The notes beneath the pieces were generated by a model that was given only the letters and a program-made list of their open reading frames with translations, was not told the origin of the DNA and searched no databases. Shown here piece after piece: positions 1-7,778 of a DNA stretch of 21,781 bases. Numbering within the stretch: position 1 is the first letter of the stretch; every line of letters starts with the position of its first letter. Both the position numbers and the translations under genes were made by a program. This DNA comes from an uncultured Collinsella sp. (GTDB lineage Bacteria; Actinomycetota; Coriobacteriia; Coriobacteriales; Coriobacteriaceae), in assembly GCA_902490245.1 (NCBI GenBank), contig CABUDB010000001.1, positions 1 through 21,781 of the forward strand, written 5' to 3'.

Positions 1-1
1 C

Positions 2-2338
2 ATCGACCGCGATGTCGACTTCATCTGGATGCCGTGCGTGCGCTGGGAGCGCAAGGAGGATCCGACCGCCGGCAACTGCTATAACTGCCCCATCGTCATG
101 AGCTACCCCACGGCGCTGGCGCTCAATATCGACGAGATCCGCGAGCAGAACATCGAGTTCCTGTACCCGTTTGTGCCGTATCACGATAAGACCGAGCTCA
201 AGCGCCGTCTGTATCAGGTGCTCGCCGTCGACCGTGTGGCCGATGCGCAAGCCGGTCGCGGTCGCGTGCGTGGACCCAAGATCACGCGCTCCGAGGTCGA
301 TGCCGCCGTCAACGCTGCCTTTGAGGCCGACGCGCGTTTCCACGAGGACATCCAGACCATGGGCGAGGAGGCTCTTAAGTGGGTTGAGGACCACGGCGGC
401 CACGGCATTGTGCTCGCCGGCCGTCCCTATCACAACGACCCTGAGATCAACCACGCCCTGCCCGAGCTTATCTCGAGCTTTGGCTTTGCGGTCTTTACCG
501 AGGATTCGCTTGCGCATCTGGTGAAGCCCGAGCGCCCCATCCGCGTCGTTGACCAGTGGATGTACCACAGCCGCCTGTACGCCGTCGCCCGTTTTGTGAC
601 GATGCGCAACGACCTGGACCTGATCCAGCTCAACTCCTTCGGCTGCGGCCTGGACGCTCTGACCACCGACCAGGTGCAGGAGATCCTGGAGGCCAGCGGC
701 AAGATCTACACCGTGCTCAAGATCGACGAGGTGTCCAACCTGGGCGCCGCGCGCATCCGCATCCGCTCGCTCATGGCGGCGCTCAAGGACCAGGAGGCCG
801 AGCGCTTGGCCGAGGCCACGGCCGCGGGCGAGGTCTTTGAGCAGGGTGACGCCGCGCCGGTGGCGCCCTCCACGGATGCCCCCGCGTTCGCGAGCCGCAA
901 GTACACGTTCGAAGCACAGCGTGAGAGCGCATCGACCGCGTGGCCCAAGGTGCCCTTTACCGAGCAGATGCGCGACGAGGGCTACACCATCCTGTGCCCG
1001 CAGATGGCACCGATTCACTTTGACCTCGTCAAAGAGGTGTTCCGCGGTGCCGGCTACAACTTGGAGCTGCTGCCCTCGACCGATCACGATGCCGTCGAGG
1101 CCGGCCTGCGCTACGTGAACAATGACATTTGCTACCCGTCGATCCTGGTAACGGGCCAGATTATGGAGGCTATCGAGAGCGGCAGGTACGATCTGTCCAA
1201 GACGGCCGTGGTTATCAGCCAGACCGGCGGCGGCTGCCGTGCCACCAACTACATCGCGCTCATCCGCAAGGCCCTGCGCGAGAGCGGCCACCCCGAGATC
1301 CCGGTGATCTCGCTTTCGGCCGTGGCGCTCGGCGAGGATAACCCCGGCTTTAAGATTACGCCGGCGCTGCTTAAGCAGGCCGTGTACGCGGTGCTCTTTG
1401 GCGACGTTATGATGCAGATGCTCTACCGCTGCCGCCCGTACGAGGCCACGCCCGGTGCCGCCAACGCGCTCTACGAGGAGTACATGGCGCGCGCCCGCAA
1501 GCTGGCGCCCAAGTTCAACAGGCATAACTACACCAAGCTGTGCCGCGAGGCCATCCGCGCGTTCGACACCATGCCGCTCGTGGGCGAGGGCACCAAGCCG
1601 CGCGTGGGCGTGGTCGGCGAGATCTTGGTCAAGTTCCACCCCACGGCCAACAACCACGTGGTCGATGTCATCGAGCGCGAGGGCTGCGAGGCCGTGGTAC
1701 CGGGCCTGCTCGACTTCTTCCTGTACTCCATGAGTAACGCCGAGCTGCAGAAGGACGAGCTGGGAAGCTCTGCTACCACGCGCGCGGGTATGCAGGCGCT
1801 TATTAAGCTCGTGGACTGGATGCGCACGCCGGTGGAGGAGATGCTCGAAAAGTCCCGCCGCTTTGAGGCGCCCGAGCGCATCGGCACCATGGCGGACAAG
1901 GCCCGCACGGTGCTTTCGGTGTGCAACAACATGGGCGAGGGCTGGTTGCTCACGGCCGAGATGCTCGACCTCATCGACCATGGTGCGCCCAACATCATCT
2001 GCACGCAGCCCTTCGCGTGCCTGCCTAACCATGTGGTGGGCAAGGCCGTGATCAAGGAGCTGCGCCGCCAGCATCCCGAGAGCAACATCGTCGCGGTGGA
2101 CTACGACCCCGGTGCGTCCGAGGTCAACCAGCTCAACCGCATTAAGCTCATGATCAGCGTGGCAAAGGAGAACATGCGCGCCGGTAAGGGCTTTAAGCTC
2201 GAGAAGGTGGCGCCGCTCGCGATGGACGAGGTCACCGGCCAGATGCGTGCCCATGACGGCTGCGTGAGCTGCGGGCCGGCCAGGGAGGAGGCCGTGGCGT
2301 CGGTCGCCGAGCGTCTGGGGCGCGGCATCGAGAAGTAG
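2..2338 (+). CDS. Acyl-CoA dehydratase activase-related protein, 3' part (5' end outside window)
   Basis: The reading frame is open from the window edge (codons from base 2 read IDRDVDFIW before the first Met at 29), so the true start lies upstream and about 778 residues are visible. The family consists of very large proteins related to the ATP-dependent activator (HgdC/BadF type) and the HgdB subunit of 2-hydroxyacyl-CoA dehydratases. The visible part corresponds to the DUF2229 and HgdB-like region; the ATPase domains should lie upstream. Seen: a Cys cluster near the start (PCVRW then CYNC), the block GRPYHNDPEINH, NDICYPS, QTGGGCRATNY, a Cys in ICTQPFACLPNH, VDYDPGASEVNQLNR, and a C-terminal CVSCGPAR. 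These conserved Cys residues fit Fe-S cluster binding, which is inferred. The substrate and partner are unknown. A strong terminator follows directly, so it is the last gene of its transcript. Confidence 0.85.
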   Translation: MDRDVDFIWMPCVRWERKEDPTAGNCYNCPIVMSYPTALALNIDEIREQNIEFLYPFVPYHDKTELKRRLYQVLAVDRVADAQAGRGRVRGPKITRSEVDAAVNAAFEADARFHEDIQTMGEEALKWVEDHGGHGIVLAGRPYHNDPEINHALPELISSFGFAVFTEDSLAHLVKPERPIRVVDQWMYHSRLYAVARFVTMRNDLDLIQLNSFGCGLDALTTDQVQEILEASGKIYTVLKIDEVSNLGAARIRIRSLMAALKDQEAERLAEATAAGEVFEQGDAAPVAPSTDAPAFASRKYTFEAQRESASTAWPKVPFTEQMRDEGYTILCPQMAPIHFDLVKEVFRGAGYNLELLPSTDHDAVEAGLRYVNNDICYPSILVTGQIMEAIESGRYDLSKTAVVISQTGGGCRATNYIALIRKALRESGHPEIPVISLSAVALGEDNPGFKITPALLKQAVYAVLFGDVMMQMLYRCRPYEATPGAANALYEEYMARARKLAPKFNRHNYTKLCREAIRAFDTMPLVGEGTKPRVGVVGEILVKFHPTANNHVVDVIEREGCEAVVPGLLDFFLYSMSNAELQKDELGSSATTRAGMQALIKLVDWMRTPVEEMLEKSRRFEAPERIGTMADKARTVLSVCNNMGEGWLLTAEMLDLIDHGAPNIICTQPFACLPNHVVGKAVIKELRRQHPESNIVAVDYDPGASEVNQLNRIKLMISVAKENMRAGKGFKLEKVAPLAMDEVTGQMRAHDGCVSCGPAREEAVASVAERLGRGIEK

Positions 2339-2366
2339 TTGGCCTACTTCGAGCCGGATGTAAGAC

Positions 2367-2403
2367 AAACGGGTGGTAGCCGTACCGGCTACCACCCGTT
2401 TTT
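2367..2403 (+). terminator. Rho-independent terminator of the activase-related gene
   Basis: A perfect 16-bp stem (2367-2382 with 2386-2401) closes a 3-nt loop (TAC), and the transcript ends in a run of five T (2399-2403). It begins 28 bases after the stop codon. Confidence 0.93.
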
Positions 2404-2455
2404 ACTGGATATATGTTGCGTAAATCGTTTTGTCGCAGCCTTCTGTGGACTCGAA

Positions 2456-2584
2456 TTTCGGAAGTGCGGGGAAAACGCGAACCTCCCGAGCACACCGCCG
2501 TTTTAGACTCTTGCGACCTGCGGTTTTGTTGTCAAAAAAGCCGGTCTGGTCGGCGAACCCTGATTTTTCCCCGCACTTCCGAAA
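2456..2584. repeat. 129-bp intergenic element with perfect 20-bp terminal inverted repeats
   Basis: The left arm 2456-2475 (TTTCGGAAGTGCGGGGAAAA) is the exact reverse complement of 2565-2584. The 89-bp interior has no convincing ORF and lower GC, with runs such as GTTTTAG and CAAAAAAG. It makes up most of the 352-base gene-free stretch 2402-2753. No target-site duplication is evident next to the arms. It could be a MITE-like element, a palindromic repeat or a structured RNA region. The rest of the gap (2585-2735) shows nothing I can name. Confidence 0.8.
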
Positions 2585-2753
2585 ACAGCGGTTCAGCAGC
2601 GCCAAAAAATGGCCTCAAAATCGAGAGTTAATGAACAGGTGTAGCCGTTCACCGCGTAAAAGCGTCCGTTTGTAGAACCAGCCCCCGGCTCGTAGCCTCC
2701 ATACGGTTGAATAAATACACATCTATGGAATTACGTAAGAGAGGATCGTTTCC

Positions 2754-3713
2754 ATGAGCTACAAGACTGTTTGTGTTGCCGGTGGCGGCGTGTTGGGAAG
2801 CCAGATTGCCTTTCAGGCTGCCTACTGCGGCTTTGATGTGACGATTTGGCTGCGCAGCGAGGGCAGCATCGGCCGCACCCAGCCCAAGATCGATCATGTG
2901 CGCGAGGAGTACATCGCTGCTATCGAGGGGATGGCGGACGGCACGGGCGAGTGGTGCTCCGGTATCGCCGATAGCGGCAAGCCCTTCGACAAAGAGGAGG
3001 CACTCGCCGCCGTTGAACGCGCTTATTCCACGATCAGGTTGGAGCTCGATCTTGCCAAGGCCGTGGCCGATGCCGACCTGGTCATCGAATCTATGGCCGA
3101 GGACACCCAGGCAAAGATTGACTTCTACAAGAAGCTCGCCCCGGTCCTCCCGCAAAAGACCGTCGTCGTGACCAACTCCTCCACGCTGCTGCCGAGCACC
3201 TTTGCCAAGTACACCGGCCGCCCCGAGAAGTACCTGTCGCTGCACTTTGCCAACTCCATCTGGAAAAACAACATGACCGAGGTCATGGCCCAGAGCCAAA
3301 CCGACAAGCGCTATTTTGACGAACTCGTCGACTTTGCTAACGACATCCGCATGCTGGCGCTTCCCGTCAACAAGGAAAAGAACGGCTACCTGCTCAACTC
3401 TATGCTGGTGCCATGGCTGCTTTCGGCCCTGGACTTGTACGTCTCGGGCGTGAGCGATCCCAAGAGCATCGACCTCGCATGGACGCGTGGTACCGGCGCT
3501 CCCAAGGGCCCGTTTCGCGTATTCGACACGGTGGGCATCCAGACGGCGTACAACATCGTCATGCAGTACCAAAAGGTGCCGGGTCTGGTGAGCCCGCTGC
3601 TCAAAAAGATGATGATGCCCTACAACTTTAAGGCCATGGCCTCCGTCCTCAAGAAAATGCTCGACGAAGGTAAGCTGGGCGAAAGCTCGGGCGAGGGCTT
3701 CTTTACGTACTAA
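2754..3713 (+). CDS. 3-hydroxyacyl-CoA dehydrogenase (NAD-binding)
   Basis: A soluble oxidoreductase of 319 residues, close to the usual length for single-domain-pair 3-hydroxyacyl/3-hydroxybutyryl-CoA dehydrogenases, which interconvert 3-hydroxyacyl-CoA and 3-oxoacyl-CoA with NAD(H). Seen: the N-terminal Rossmann glycine motif GGGVLGSQIA (residues 10-19), NSSTLLPS (141-148), the likely catalytic His164 in LHFANS, Glu176 and Asn215 in the KNGYLLNSML block, and a C-terminal-domain signature GPFRVFDTVG (252-261). The usual HFxNP motif reads HFANS, so the conserved Pro is Ser. SD sequence GAGAGG at 2739-2744 lies 9 bases before ATG. No thiolase, enoyl-CoA hydratase or acyl-CoA dehydrogenase is adjacent, so the pathway is not set by context. 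The preceding gene also belongs to a CoA-thioester family but is separated by a terminator and about 350 bases. Confidence 0.85.
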   Translation: MSYKTVCVAGGGVLGSQIAFQAAYCGFDVTIWLRSEGSIGRTQPKIDHVREEYIAAIEGMADGTGEWCSGIADSGKPFDKEEALAAVERAYSTIRLELDLAKAVADADLVIESMAEDTQAKIDFYKKLAPVLPQKTVVVTNSSTLLPSTFAKYTGRPEKYLSLHFANSIWKNNMTEVMAQSQTDKRYFDELVDFANDIRMLALPVNKEKNGYLLNSMLVPWLLSALDLYVSGVSDPKSIDLAWTRGTGAPKGPFRVFDTVGIQTAYNIVMQYQKVPGLVSPLLKKMMMPYNFKAMASVLKKMLDEGKLGESSGEGFFTY

Positions 3714-3800
3714 AAATGATCTCTTGGGGGCGGAAGCGTTGAGGATCTACGGTAGTATGCGACAAGATCTGAATAGGTCGAGCAAGAGCTGTAGCGCGCG

Positions 3801-3829
3801 TTGACGTTTGCCCAATAGAACGCAAAAAT
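3801..3829 (+). promoter_or_regulatory. Possible sigma70-type promoter before the small membrane protein
   Basis: TTGACG (3801-3806) is separated by 17 bases from AAAAAT (3824-3829). The -35 is a good match and the -10 a moderate one. It lies 114 bases before the leader ORF, in the 270-base gap 3714-3983. Confidence 0.25.
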
Positions 3830-3865
3830 GCACCGTTCGCCGATACTCCTCTCGCGAGTGGTTGC

Positions 3866-3892
3866 CATATGGTTTGATGTTGGAAACATATG
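3866..3892. promoter_or_regulatory. Bulged palindrome CATATGGTTT / AAACATATG
   Basis: Arms 3866-3875 and 3884-3892 pair over 9 bp with one bulged G, around an 8-base loop. There is no T-run after it, so it is not a terminator. Its place between the possible promoter and the leader ORF would suit an operator or a 5'-UTR hairpin. The function is inferred from position only. Confidence 0.3.
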
Positions 3893-3943
3893 ATTGCCGA
3901 CAGGCCGTAGGTGACATTCGCCATGATATCGGAGGTACCAAGT

Positions 3944-3982
3944 ATGTTTCGTGCTCCGTTAAACAAGTATCGGGCTGGCTGA
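3944..3982 (+). CDS. Putative 12-residue leader ORF
   Basis: ATG at 3944 is preceded by a strong SD (GGAGG, 3931-3935, spacing 8). It opens MFRAPLNKYRAG followed by TGA at 3980-3982. The next gene starts at 3984, one base after this stop and in another frame, and has no good SD of its own. This fits a translationally coupled leader. The alternative is that a one-base indel has split the true N-terminus of the downstream gene. The peptide itself has no recognisable function. Confidence 0.35.
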   Translation: MFRAPLNKYRAG

Positions 3983-3983
3983 C

Positions 3984-4433
3984 ATGAGCCGCCGTTTTGT
4001 CTCGATAACCGTTGCAGTGGTCTGTCTGGCTGTGCTCCTGGGCGCTACAGGGCTGTTTGCTATAAGCCGAGAAACATCCTATATGCAGGAATGCGTTTCC
4101 GAAGGCTTTGCCATTGACGGTTACTATCGGGATGACAAAACGAGTCGGAAAACCCTGGCTTTTCTTGAGGAGGACAACTGTCGATGGCAGCTGGTCGACA
4201 AAGACGGCAGCTGCGTTGACGGGCAGTTTAAGCGTACGGATGACCCCAACATCCTGATATTAAAGAAGGAAAACGGCGAAGAATTCGGTACGGTCCACGT
4301 GGCGTATATGTCACGCCGACGCGAGCAGGGCCAGCTCTATCTATTTAGAGATAGCAAAGTGACCCGATTTTATCTGGTGAGCACCGGTCCGGCGTTTACA
4401 GTGGAGTCTGGCGATGTCGATACGGACAGCTGA
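3984..4433 (+). CDS. Small membrane-anchored or secreted protein of unknown function
   Basis: 149 residues; I do not recognise the family. Residues 1-29 (MSRRF followed by a hydrophobic stretch to FAIS) form an N-terminal membrane anchor or uncleaved signal; no lipobox Cys is apparent. The rest is a hydrophilic domain of about 115 residues with alternating beta-like segments (DGYYRDDK, CRWQLVDKDGSCVDGQFKR, NILILKKENG, QLYLFRDSKVTRFYLV) and Cys residues at about 37, 61 and 71. It resembles a small extracytoplasmic beta domain, by appearance only. The gene is less GC-rich than its neighbours. Start choice: ATG 3984 lacks a clear SD, but a leader ORF with a good SD ends one base upstream, so translation may be coupled. 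A GC-rich terminator follows. Confidence 0.65.
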   Translation: MSRRFVSITVAVVCLAVLLGATGLFAISRETSYMQECVSEGFAIDGYYRDDKTSRKTLAFLEEDNCRWQLVDKDGSCVDGQFKRTDDPNILILKKENGEEFGTVHVAYMSRRREQGQLYLFRDSKVTRFYLVSTGPAFTVESGDVDTDS

Positions 4434-4453
4434 TTCACGGCAATATATCAGCG

Positions 4454-4489
4454 AGCGGGGCGCGGCCATGGACCGCGCCCCGCTATTTG
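4454..4489 (+). terminator. Rho-independent terminator between convergent genes
   Basis: A perfect 12-bp GC-rich stem (4454-4465 with 4473-4484) with a 7-base loop, followed by only a short T-rich stretch (ATTTG). It lies 20 bases after the stop of the small membrane protein and before the end of the convergent DUF389 gene. Confidence 0.7.
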
Positions 4490-4558
4490 CTCGTGGCCCG
4501 CGTCGCGTCTGCGCCAAGTCGTGACTCGCGGCTGCGCGCATCCATCCCACGTCGCGTA

Positions 4559-5698
4559 TTACTGCACATCAAACTCCACGCGATCGAGCTCGGGCACATT
4601 GAGGTCGATGAGCTTGCGGGCTACACGGCGGTCGTGTGCCCCAAGCGCCTCGCTTGTCGTCACATGGGCGACAACCTCGCGCTCGACAAGGCCCTCCTCC
4701 TCGTCTTCGGTGGCCGAGGTCTCGACGGCAACGGTGTAATCCTTAAAGCCCGGCAGCACCGCGGCAAGCTCGCGCGTGGTTTCGGTGACGCCGTAACCGT
4801 CCTGCACGCCGGCCTGCGCCGAGCCAATAGACCCCGCCGTCATAACGATGCAGGGGATGGCAAAGATCACCGTGCCCACGATGATGCGGCGGCGCACCTT
4901 GTGTGACAGCTCATCGACCTCGGCGTTTTCCTCGGCGGTCACAATGCCGTCGCCGTTGAGGTCGCGCTTGAGCGGCACGCGCAAAAGAAGCAGCACGGCT
5001 TCGGCAGCCAGTGCGATAAAGACCACGTTGATGCCAAACTCGTAGAGGGCCGAGAGAAACAGCGACCCGCTCGCGATGGCGATGCCATAGCCCGCCGCGC
5101 ACAGGGGCGGCATGAGCGCGGTCGCCACGGCCACGCCGGCGATGAGCGTGGCGGGTTCCTGGTCGCGCGAGTTGCCCAGTCCGCCCGCAAAGCCGCCCGC
5201 GAGCGCGACGGCAAGGTCCCACACAGTCGGTGTCGAGTTGTCGATGATGGCGGCCGTGGTGGTGCCAAGGGGCGAGAGCTTAAAGTACAGCGTGGACGTG
5301 ATTAGACAAAAGACCATCTGCAGCGCGAGGCCGGCAATTGCCTCGACGGCAATCTCGCGGTCGAGCGTGGCAATGCCGTATGCCATGGCAAGGACCGAGC
5401 CCATGAGCGGGCAGATGAGCATGGCACCTACAATGGCGATATCCGAGTCGATATCGAGGCCGATGCTCGCGATCAACATGGCAATGATCAGGATGCATAA
5501 GTGCGAGCCAGTCAGGCGCGCCCCGTTTACAAAGCGCTTGCGAATCACGTGATAGGGCGCGCGTCCCTCGCGTATGTTGAACGCCTGCTTAAGGAAACGG
5601 GTGGCATTCTCCATGGCCTCGCTGTGTGCAGGGCGTATACCGTGACGACGATGATGACGCTCGCGCAGCCGCTTGATCTGCTGGTTATCGAGTTTCAT
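4559..5698 (-). CDS. DUF389 family membrane protein with an EF-hand-like loop
   Basis: 379 residues from the chosen ATG at 5698, which has SD GAGGTG 4 bases upstream. An in-frame ATG at 5728 has no SD. The protein has a hydrophilic N-terminus (1-62), then several membrane segments with DUF389 signatures: SIGLDIDSDIAIVGAMLICP (78-97), PLMGSVLAMAYG, GNSRDQEPATLIAGVAVATALMPPL (175-199). The biochemical role of the family is not established. After the segment ending near residue 240 comes DLNGDGIVTAEE (246-257), which matches a canonical 12-residue EF-hand calcium loop (Asp1, Asn3, Asp5, Gly6, Thr9, Glu12). A further membrane segment (about 270-292) and an acidic C-terminal domain follow. EF-hand binding is predicted, not shown. 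The gene converges on the small membrane protein and stands alone. Confidence 0.8.
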   Translation of the reverse strand: MKLDNQQIKRLRERHHRRHGIRPAHSEAMENATRFLKQAFNIREGRAPYHVIRKRFVNGARLTGSHLCILIIAMLIASIGLDIDSDIAIVGAMLICPLMGSVLAMAYGIATLDREIAVEAIAGLALQMVFCLITSTLYFKLSPLGTTTAAIIDNSTPTVWDLAVALAGGFAGGLGNSRDQEPATLIAGVAVATALMPPLCAAGYGIAIASGSLFLSALYEFGINVVFIALAAEAVLLLLRVPLKRDLNGDGIVTAEENAEVDELSHKVRRRIIVGTVIFAIPCIVMTAGSIGSAQAGVQDGYGVTETTRELAAVLPGFKDYTVAVETSATEDEEEGLVEREVVAHVTTSEALGAHDRRVARKLIDLNVPELDRVEFDVQ

Positions 5699-5849
5699 GT
5701 TCACCTCGCTCCGCCGCGGGCTATGCATCGCGCCCGCTGCCTCTACTCTACACCGCGGCAGGCGGGGTGGTCATCTTGACGTGAAACTTAGACGAGTAGG
5801 TAAAGGGGGCGCGTCAAATGAGGTTGAAGCCGAGGGTTTCGGCAGATAC

Positions 5850-5887
5850 AAAAAAGCGCGGGGCCGGATGGTCTCCGACCCCGCGCT
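5850..5887 (-). terminator. Rho-independent terminator of the OPT transporter gene
   Basis: Read on the minus strand, arms 5887-5874 and 5868-5855 form a 14-bp stem with one G-U pair, a 5-base loop, and then a run of six T (5855-5850 complement). It starts 29 bases past the transporter stop. Confidence 0.9.
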
Positions 5888-5915
5888 CTGTACGGGTACG
5901 TTGTTGTTGTTGGGT

Positions 5916-7619
5916 TTATCCCAGCAGGCTCAAGCCAACAGAGACAAACGCCAGGATAACGCCGACGATGGACTCGCCGCCCAGCAGGCCACTGGCAACG
6001 ACCAGGCCCTGCTCCTGGAAGGCAGCGTCCTTGGCGGCCTTCTCCTCGTCCGAAAGACCGGCCTCGGCGTCGCGGTGAGCGGCCCACTTGTCGTAGGCGA
6101 GCTTAACGCAGGAGCCCAGGAAGGCCGTGAGCGACATGTAGAACGGCAGGTACACGCCCAGGCCGATCATCATGGCCGGAATGCCGAGCCAGTACATGAC
6201 GATGCCGGCGATAAAGCCGCCTGCGAACCACGGCACGCTCGGGATGCCCGAGACCATGGTGGCGACCACGCTTGCCTGTGCGGCAACGAAGCTCTTGTCG
6301 GGACCAAAGGCGTCCGGACCATAGGCGGTGACGAGCGCGACCATGACGGCGGCAGCGACCAGGGCACCCACGATGCCGCCGATGGCCTGGCCGATCCACT
6401 GCGCGCGCGGGTTGGTGCCCAGCACGGCGCCGGCCTTAAAGTCGTTCATGACGTCGCCCGCAAGGCCGCATGCCACGGCCACGATGCCGGCGATAAAGAA
6501 CAGCTTGACCTGTGCGAGCTGCGCGAAGGCCGCCACGATGAGCATGACGATGAGGCCAAAGATCTCCATGGGGTCGATACCCGTCTGGCCGCAGCTCTGT
6601 GCGCTCATGATGGTGGTGACAAAGGTGAACAGCGTCACGATGACGGCCGGAACGGGGCCAAGGTCGAGCGCGATGGCTACGATCACGGCGATGGCGGCAG
6701 CACCCAGGCCGATGATGCCGGCGTCGAGCTTAAGGGAGCCCGAGATGAGCGACTGCTCGTCGGTGTCGGTGGAGCTGTCGGCGGCAAGACCGCGGACGAT
6801 ACCGGCGACCTGCGGCAGGATGTCCTTGAGGACGACGGCGACGCCAAAGCCCATCATGAGGCCCATACCCAGGGACTTAACAATGCCCTGTGCGGTCATA
6901 ACGTCAAACAGACCGGCAGCGGTGCCGCCTACAATGATGCCAAAATTGCCCAGCAGCGCGCCGGCAAACCAGAAGGCGACGGGGGCGAAGCCCACGAGGA
7001 AGCCGACGGAGAGCAGCATGGGCGAGTTGTAGATGCCAAAGGTCACGCCGGGGATGTTGAGTGTGCACAGCATGCTGGGCACCACGCCCAGGGCGTCGCG
7101 CAGCACGCTATAGATGCCGGCGATGGCCATGGAACCAAAGAGCTGCTTGCCGGTTTTGCCGCCGGCCTCGGTCGCGCGCAAGGTCTGAGCTGCGGCGTTG
7201 CCGGTGGGGAACTCAAGCGCGGCGTCTACGATAAAGTGACGGTGAATGAGCGCGGTGGCCAGCAGGCCCAGGATGGTGCCGGCGAGCGCCACGATAAACA
7301 TGTCAAGCCAGCTGATCTGGTCGGCATAGCCCAGCATCCAGGCGCCCGGGATGGTAAACGCCAGGCCGCCGGCGACCATGGCGCCCGCGGACATGATGGT
7401 GTGGGTGACGTTGGCCTCGTTGAGGCTGGCGTTGCCCATGAGCTTAAGGAAGAACAGCGAGATGACGGCAGCGAAGACGATCGGCCAGGGGAGTGCGCCC
7501 ATCTTGAGGGCGGTGTAGGCCGAGCTTGCCGTGATGATCACGCAGCCAAGGACGCCGATGACGACGCCGCGCAGCGTGAGTTGCCCGCGCATCGAAGCAC
7601 GGTTCGAGGGATTGCTCAT
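5916..7619 (-). CDS. OPT/YSL family transporter
   Basis: 567 residues, almost entirely hydrophobic, with about 14-16 predicted membrane segments. It fits the oligopeptide transporter (OPT) superfamily, whose members import peptides or metal-chelate complexes through the cytoplasmic membrane. Seen: the N-terminal GVVIGVLGCVIITASSAYTALKMG region, LEFPTGNAAAQTL (a Pro-Thr-Gly block typical of the family), NSPMLLSVGFLVG, FTFVTTIMSAQSCGQTGIDPME, DVMNDFKAGAVLGTNPRAQWIGQ and YLPFYMSLTAFLGSCVK. A cytoplasmic acidic stretch (about residues 512-537, AHRDAEAGLSDEEKAAKDAAF) precedes the last membrane segment. Start: ATG at 7619 has SD AAGGAG at the usual spacing. The gene is monocistronic, with its own terminator, and divergent from coaX. 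The substrate cannot be read from sequence. Confidence 0.85.
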   Translation of the reverse strand: MSNPSNRASMRGQLTLRGVVIGVLGCVIITASSAYTALKMGALPWPIVFAAVISLFFLKLMGNASLNEANVTHTIMSAGAMVAGGLAFTIPGAWMLGYADQISWLDMFIVALAGTILGLLATALIHRHFIVDAALEFPTGNAAAQTLRATEAGGKTGKQLFGSMAIAGIYSVLRDALGVVPSMLCTLNIPGVTFGIYNSPMLLSVGFLVGFAPVAFWFAGALLGNFGIIVGGTAAGLFDVMTAQGIVKSLGMGLMMGFGVAVVLKDILPQVAGIVRGLAADSSTDTDEQSLISGSLKLDAGIIGLGAAAIAVIVAIALDLGPVPAVIVTLFTFVTTIMSAQSCGQTGIDPMEIFGLIVMLIVAAFAQLAQVKLFFIAGIVAVACGLAGDVMNDFKAGAVLGTNPRAQWIGQAIGGIVGALVAAAVMVALVTAYGPDAFGPDKSFVAAQASVVATMVSGIPSVPWFAGGFIAGIVMYWLGIPAMMIGLGVYLPFYMSLTAFLGSCVKLAYDKWAAHRDAEAGLSDEEKAAKDAAFQEQGLVVASGLLGGESIVGVILAFVSVGLSLLG

Positions 7620-7729
7620 ATAAAACTCCTTTGCGTATATCCGCTTCCCCCGGGAGCGCCGTTACGGATACGGCGCGGGAAGTCGGGTTACCAAGGGCCG
7701 CCGCGTGAGCTCGCGCGCGACCGCGCACC

Positions 7730-7735
7730 AGTATA
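7730..7735 (-). promoter_or_regulatory. Possible -10 box (TATACT) for the OPT transporter
   Basis: TATACT on the minus strand is a five-of-six match to the -10 consensus. No good -35 lies at 16-18 bases. It would give a 5' UTR of about 100 bases that includes a 7-bp hairpin (7656-7662 with 7670-7676). Confidence 0.3.
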
Positions 7736-7778
7736 GCCGCAAGCTAGGCATTTTGGGATGACTGGTTTAGGTAGGCGA

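Noticed and set aside
2413..2675. Two overlapping plus frames of 72 and 81 codons
   Set aside because: They run through both arms of the inverted-repeat element, lack SD sites and have no coherent protein features.
3703..3966. 87-codon minus frame in the gap after the dehydrogenase gene
   Set aside because: No SD, no motif, and it overlaps the likely promoter and leader ORF of the plus-strand gene.
5673..7736. 687-codon open frame on plus, opposite the OPT transporter
   Set aside because: The composition is Gly/Asp/His-rich with no domain, and it is an antisense shadow of a clear OPT gene with its own SD and terminator. High GC makes such long shadows common.
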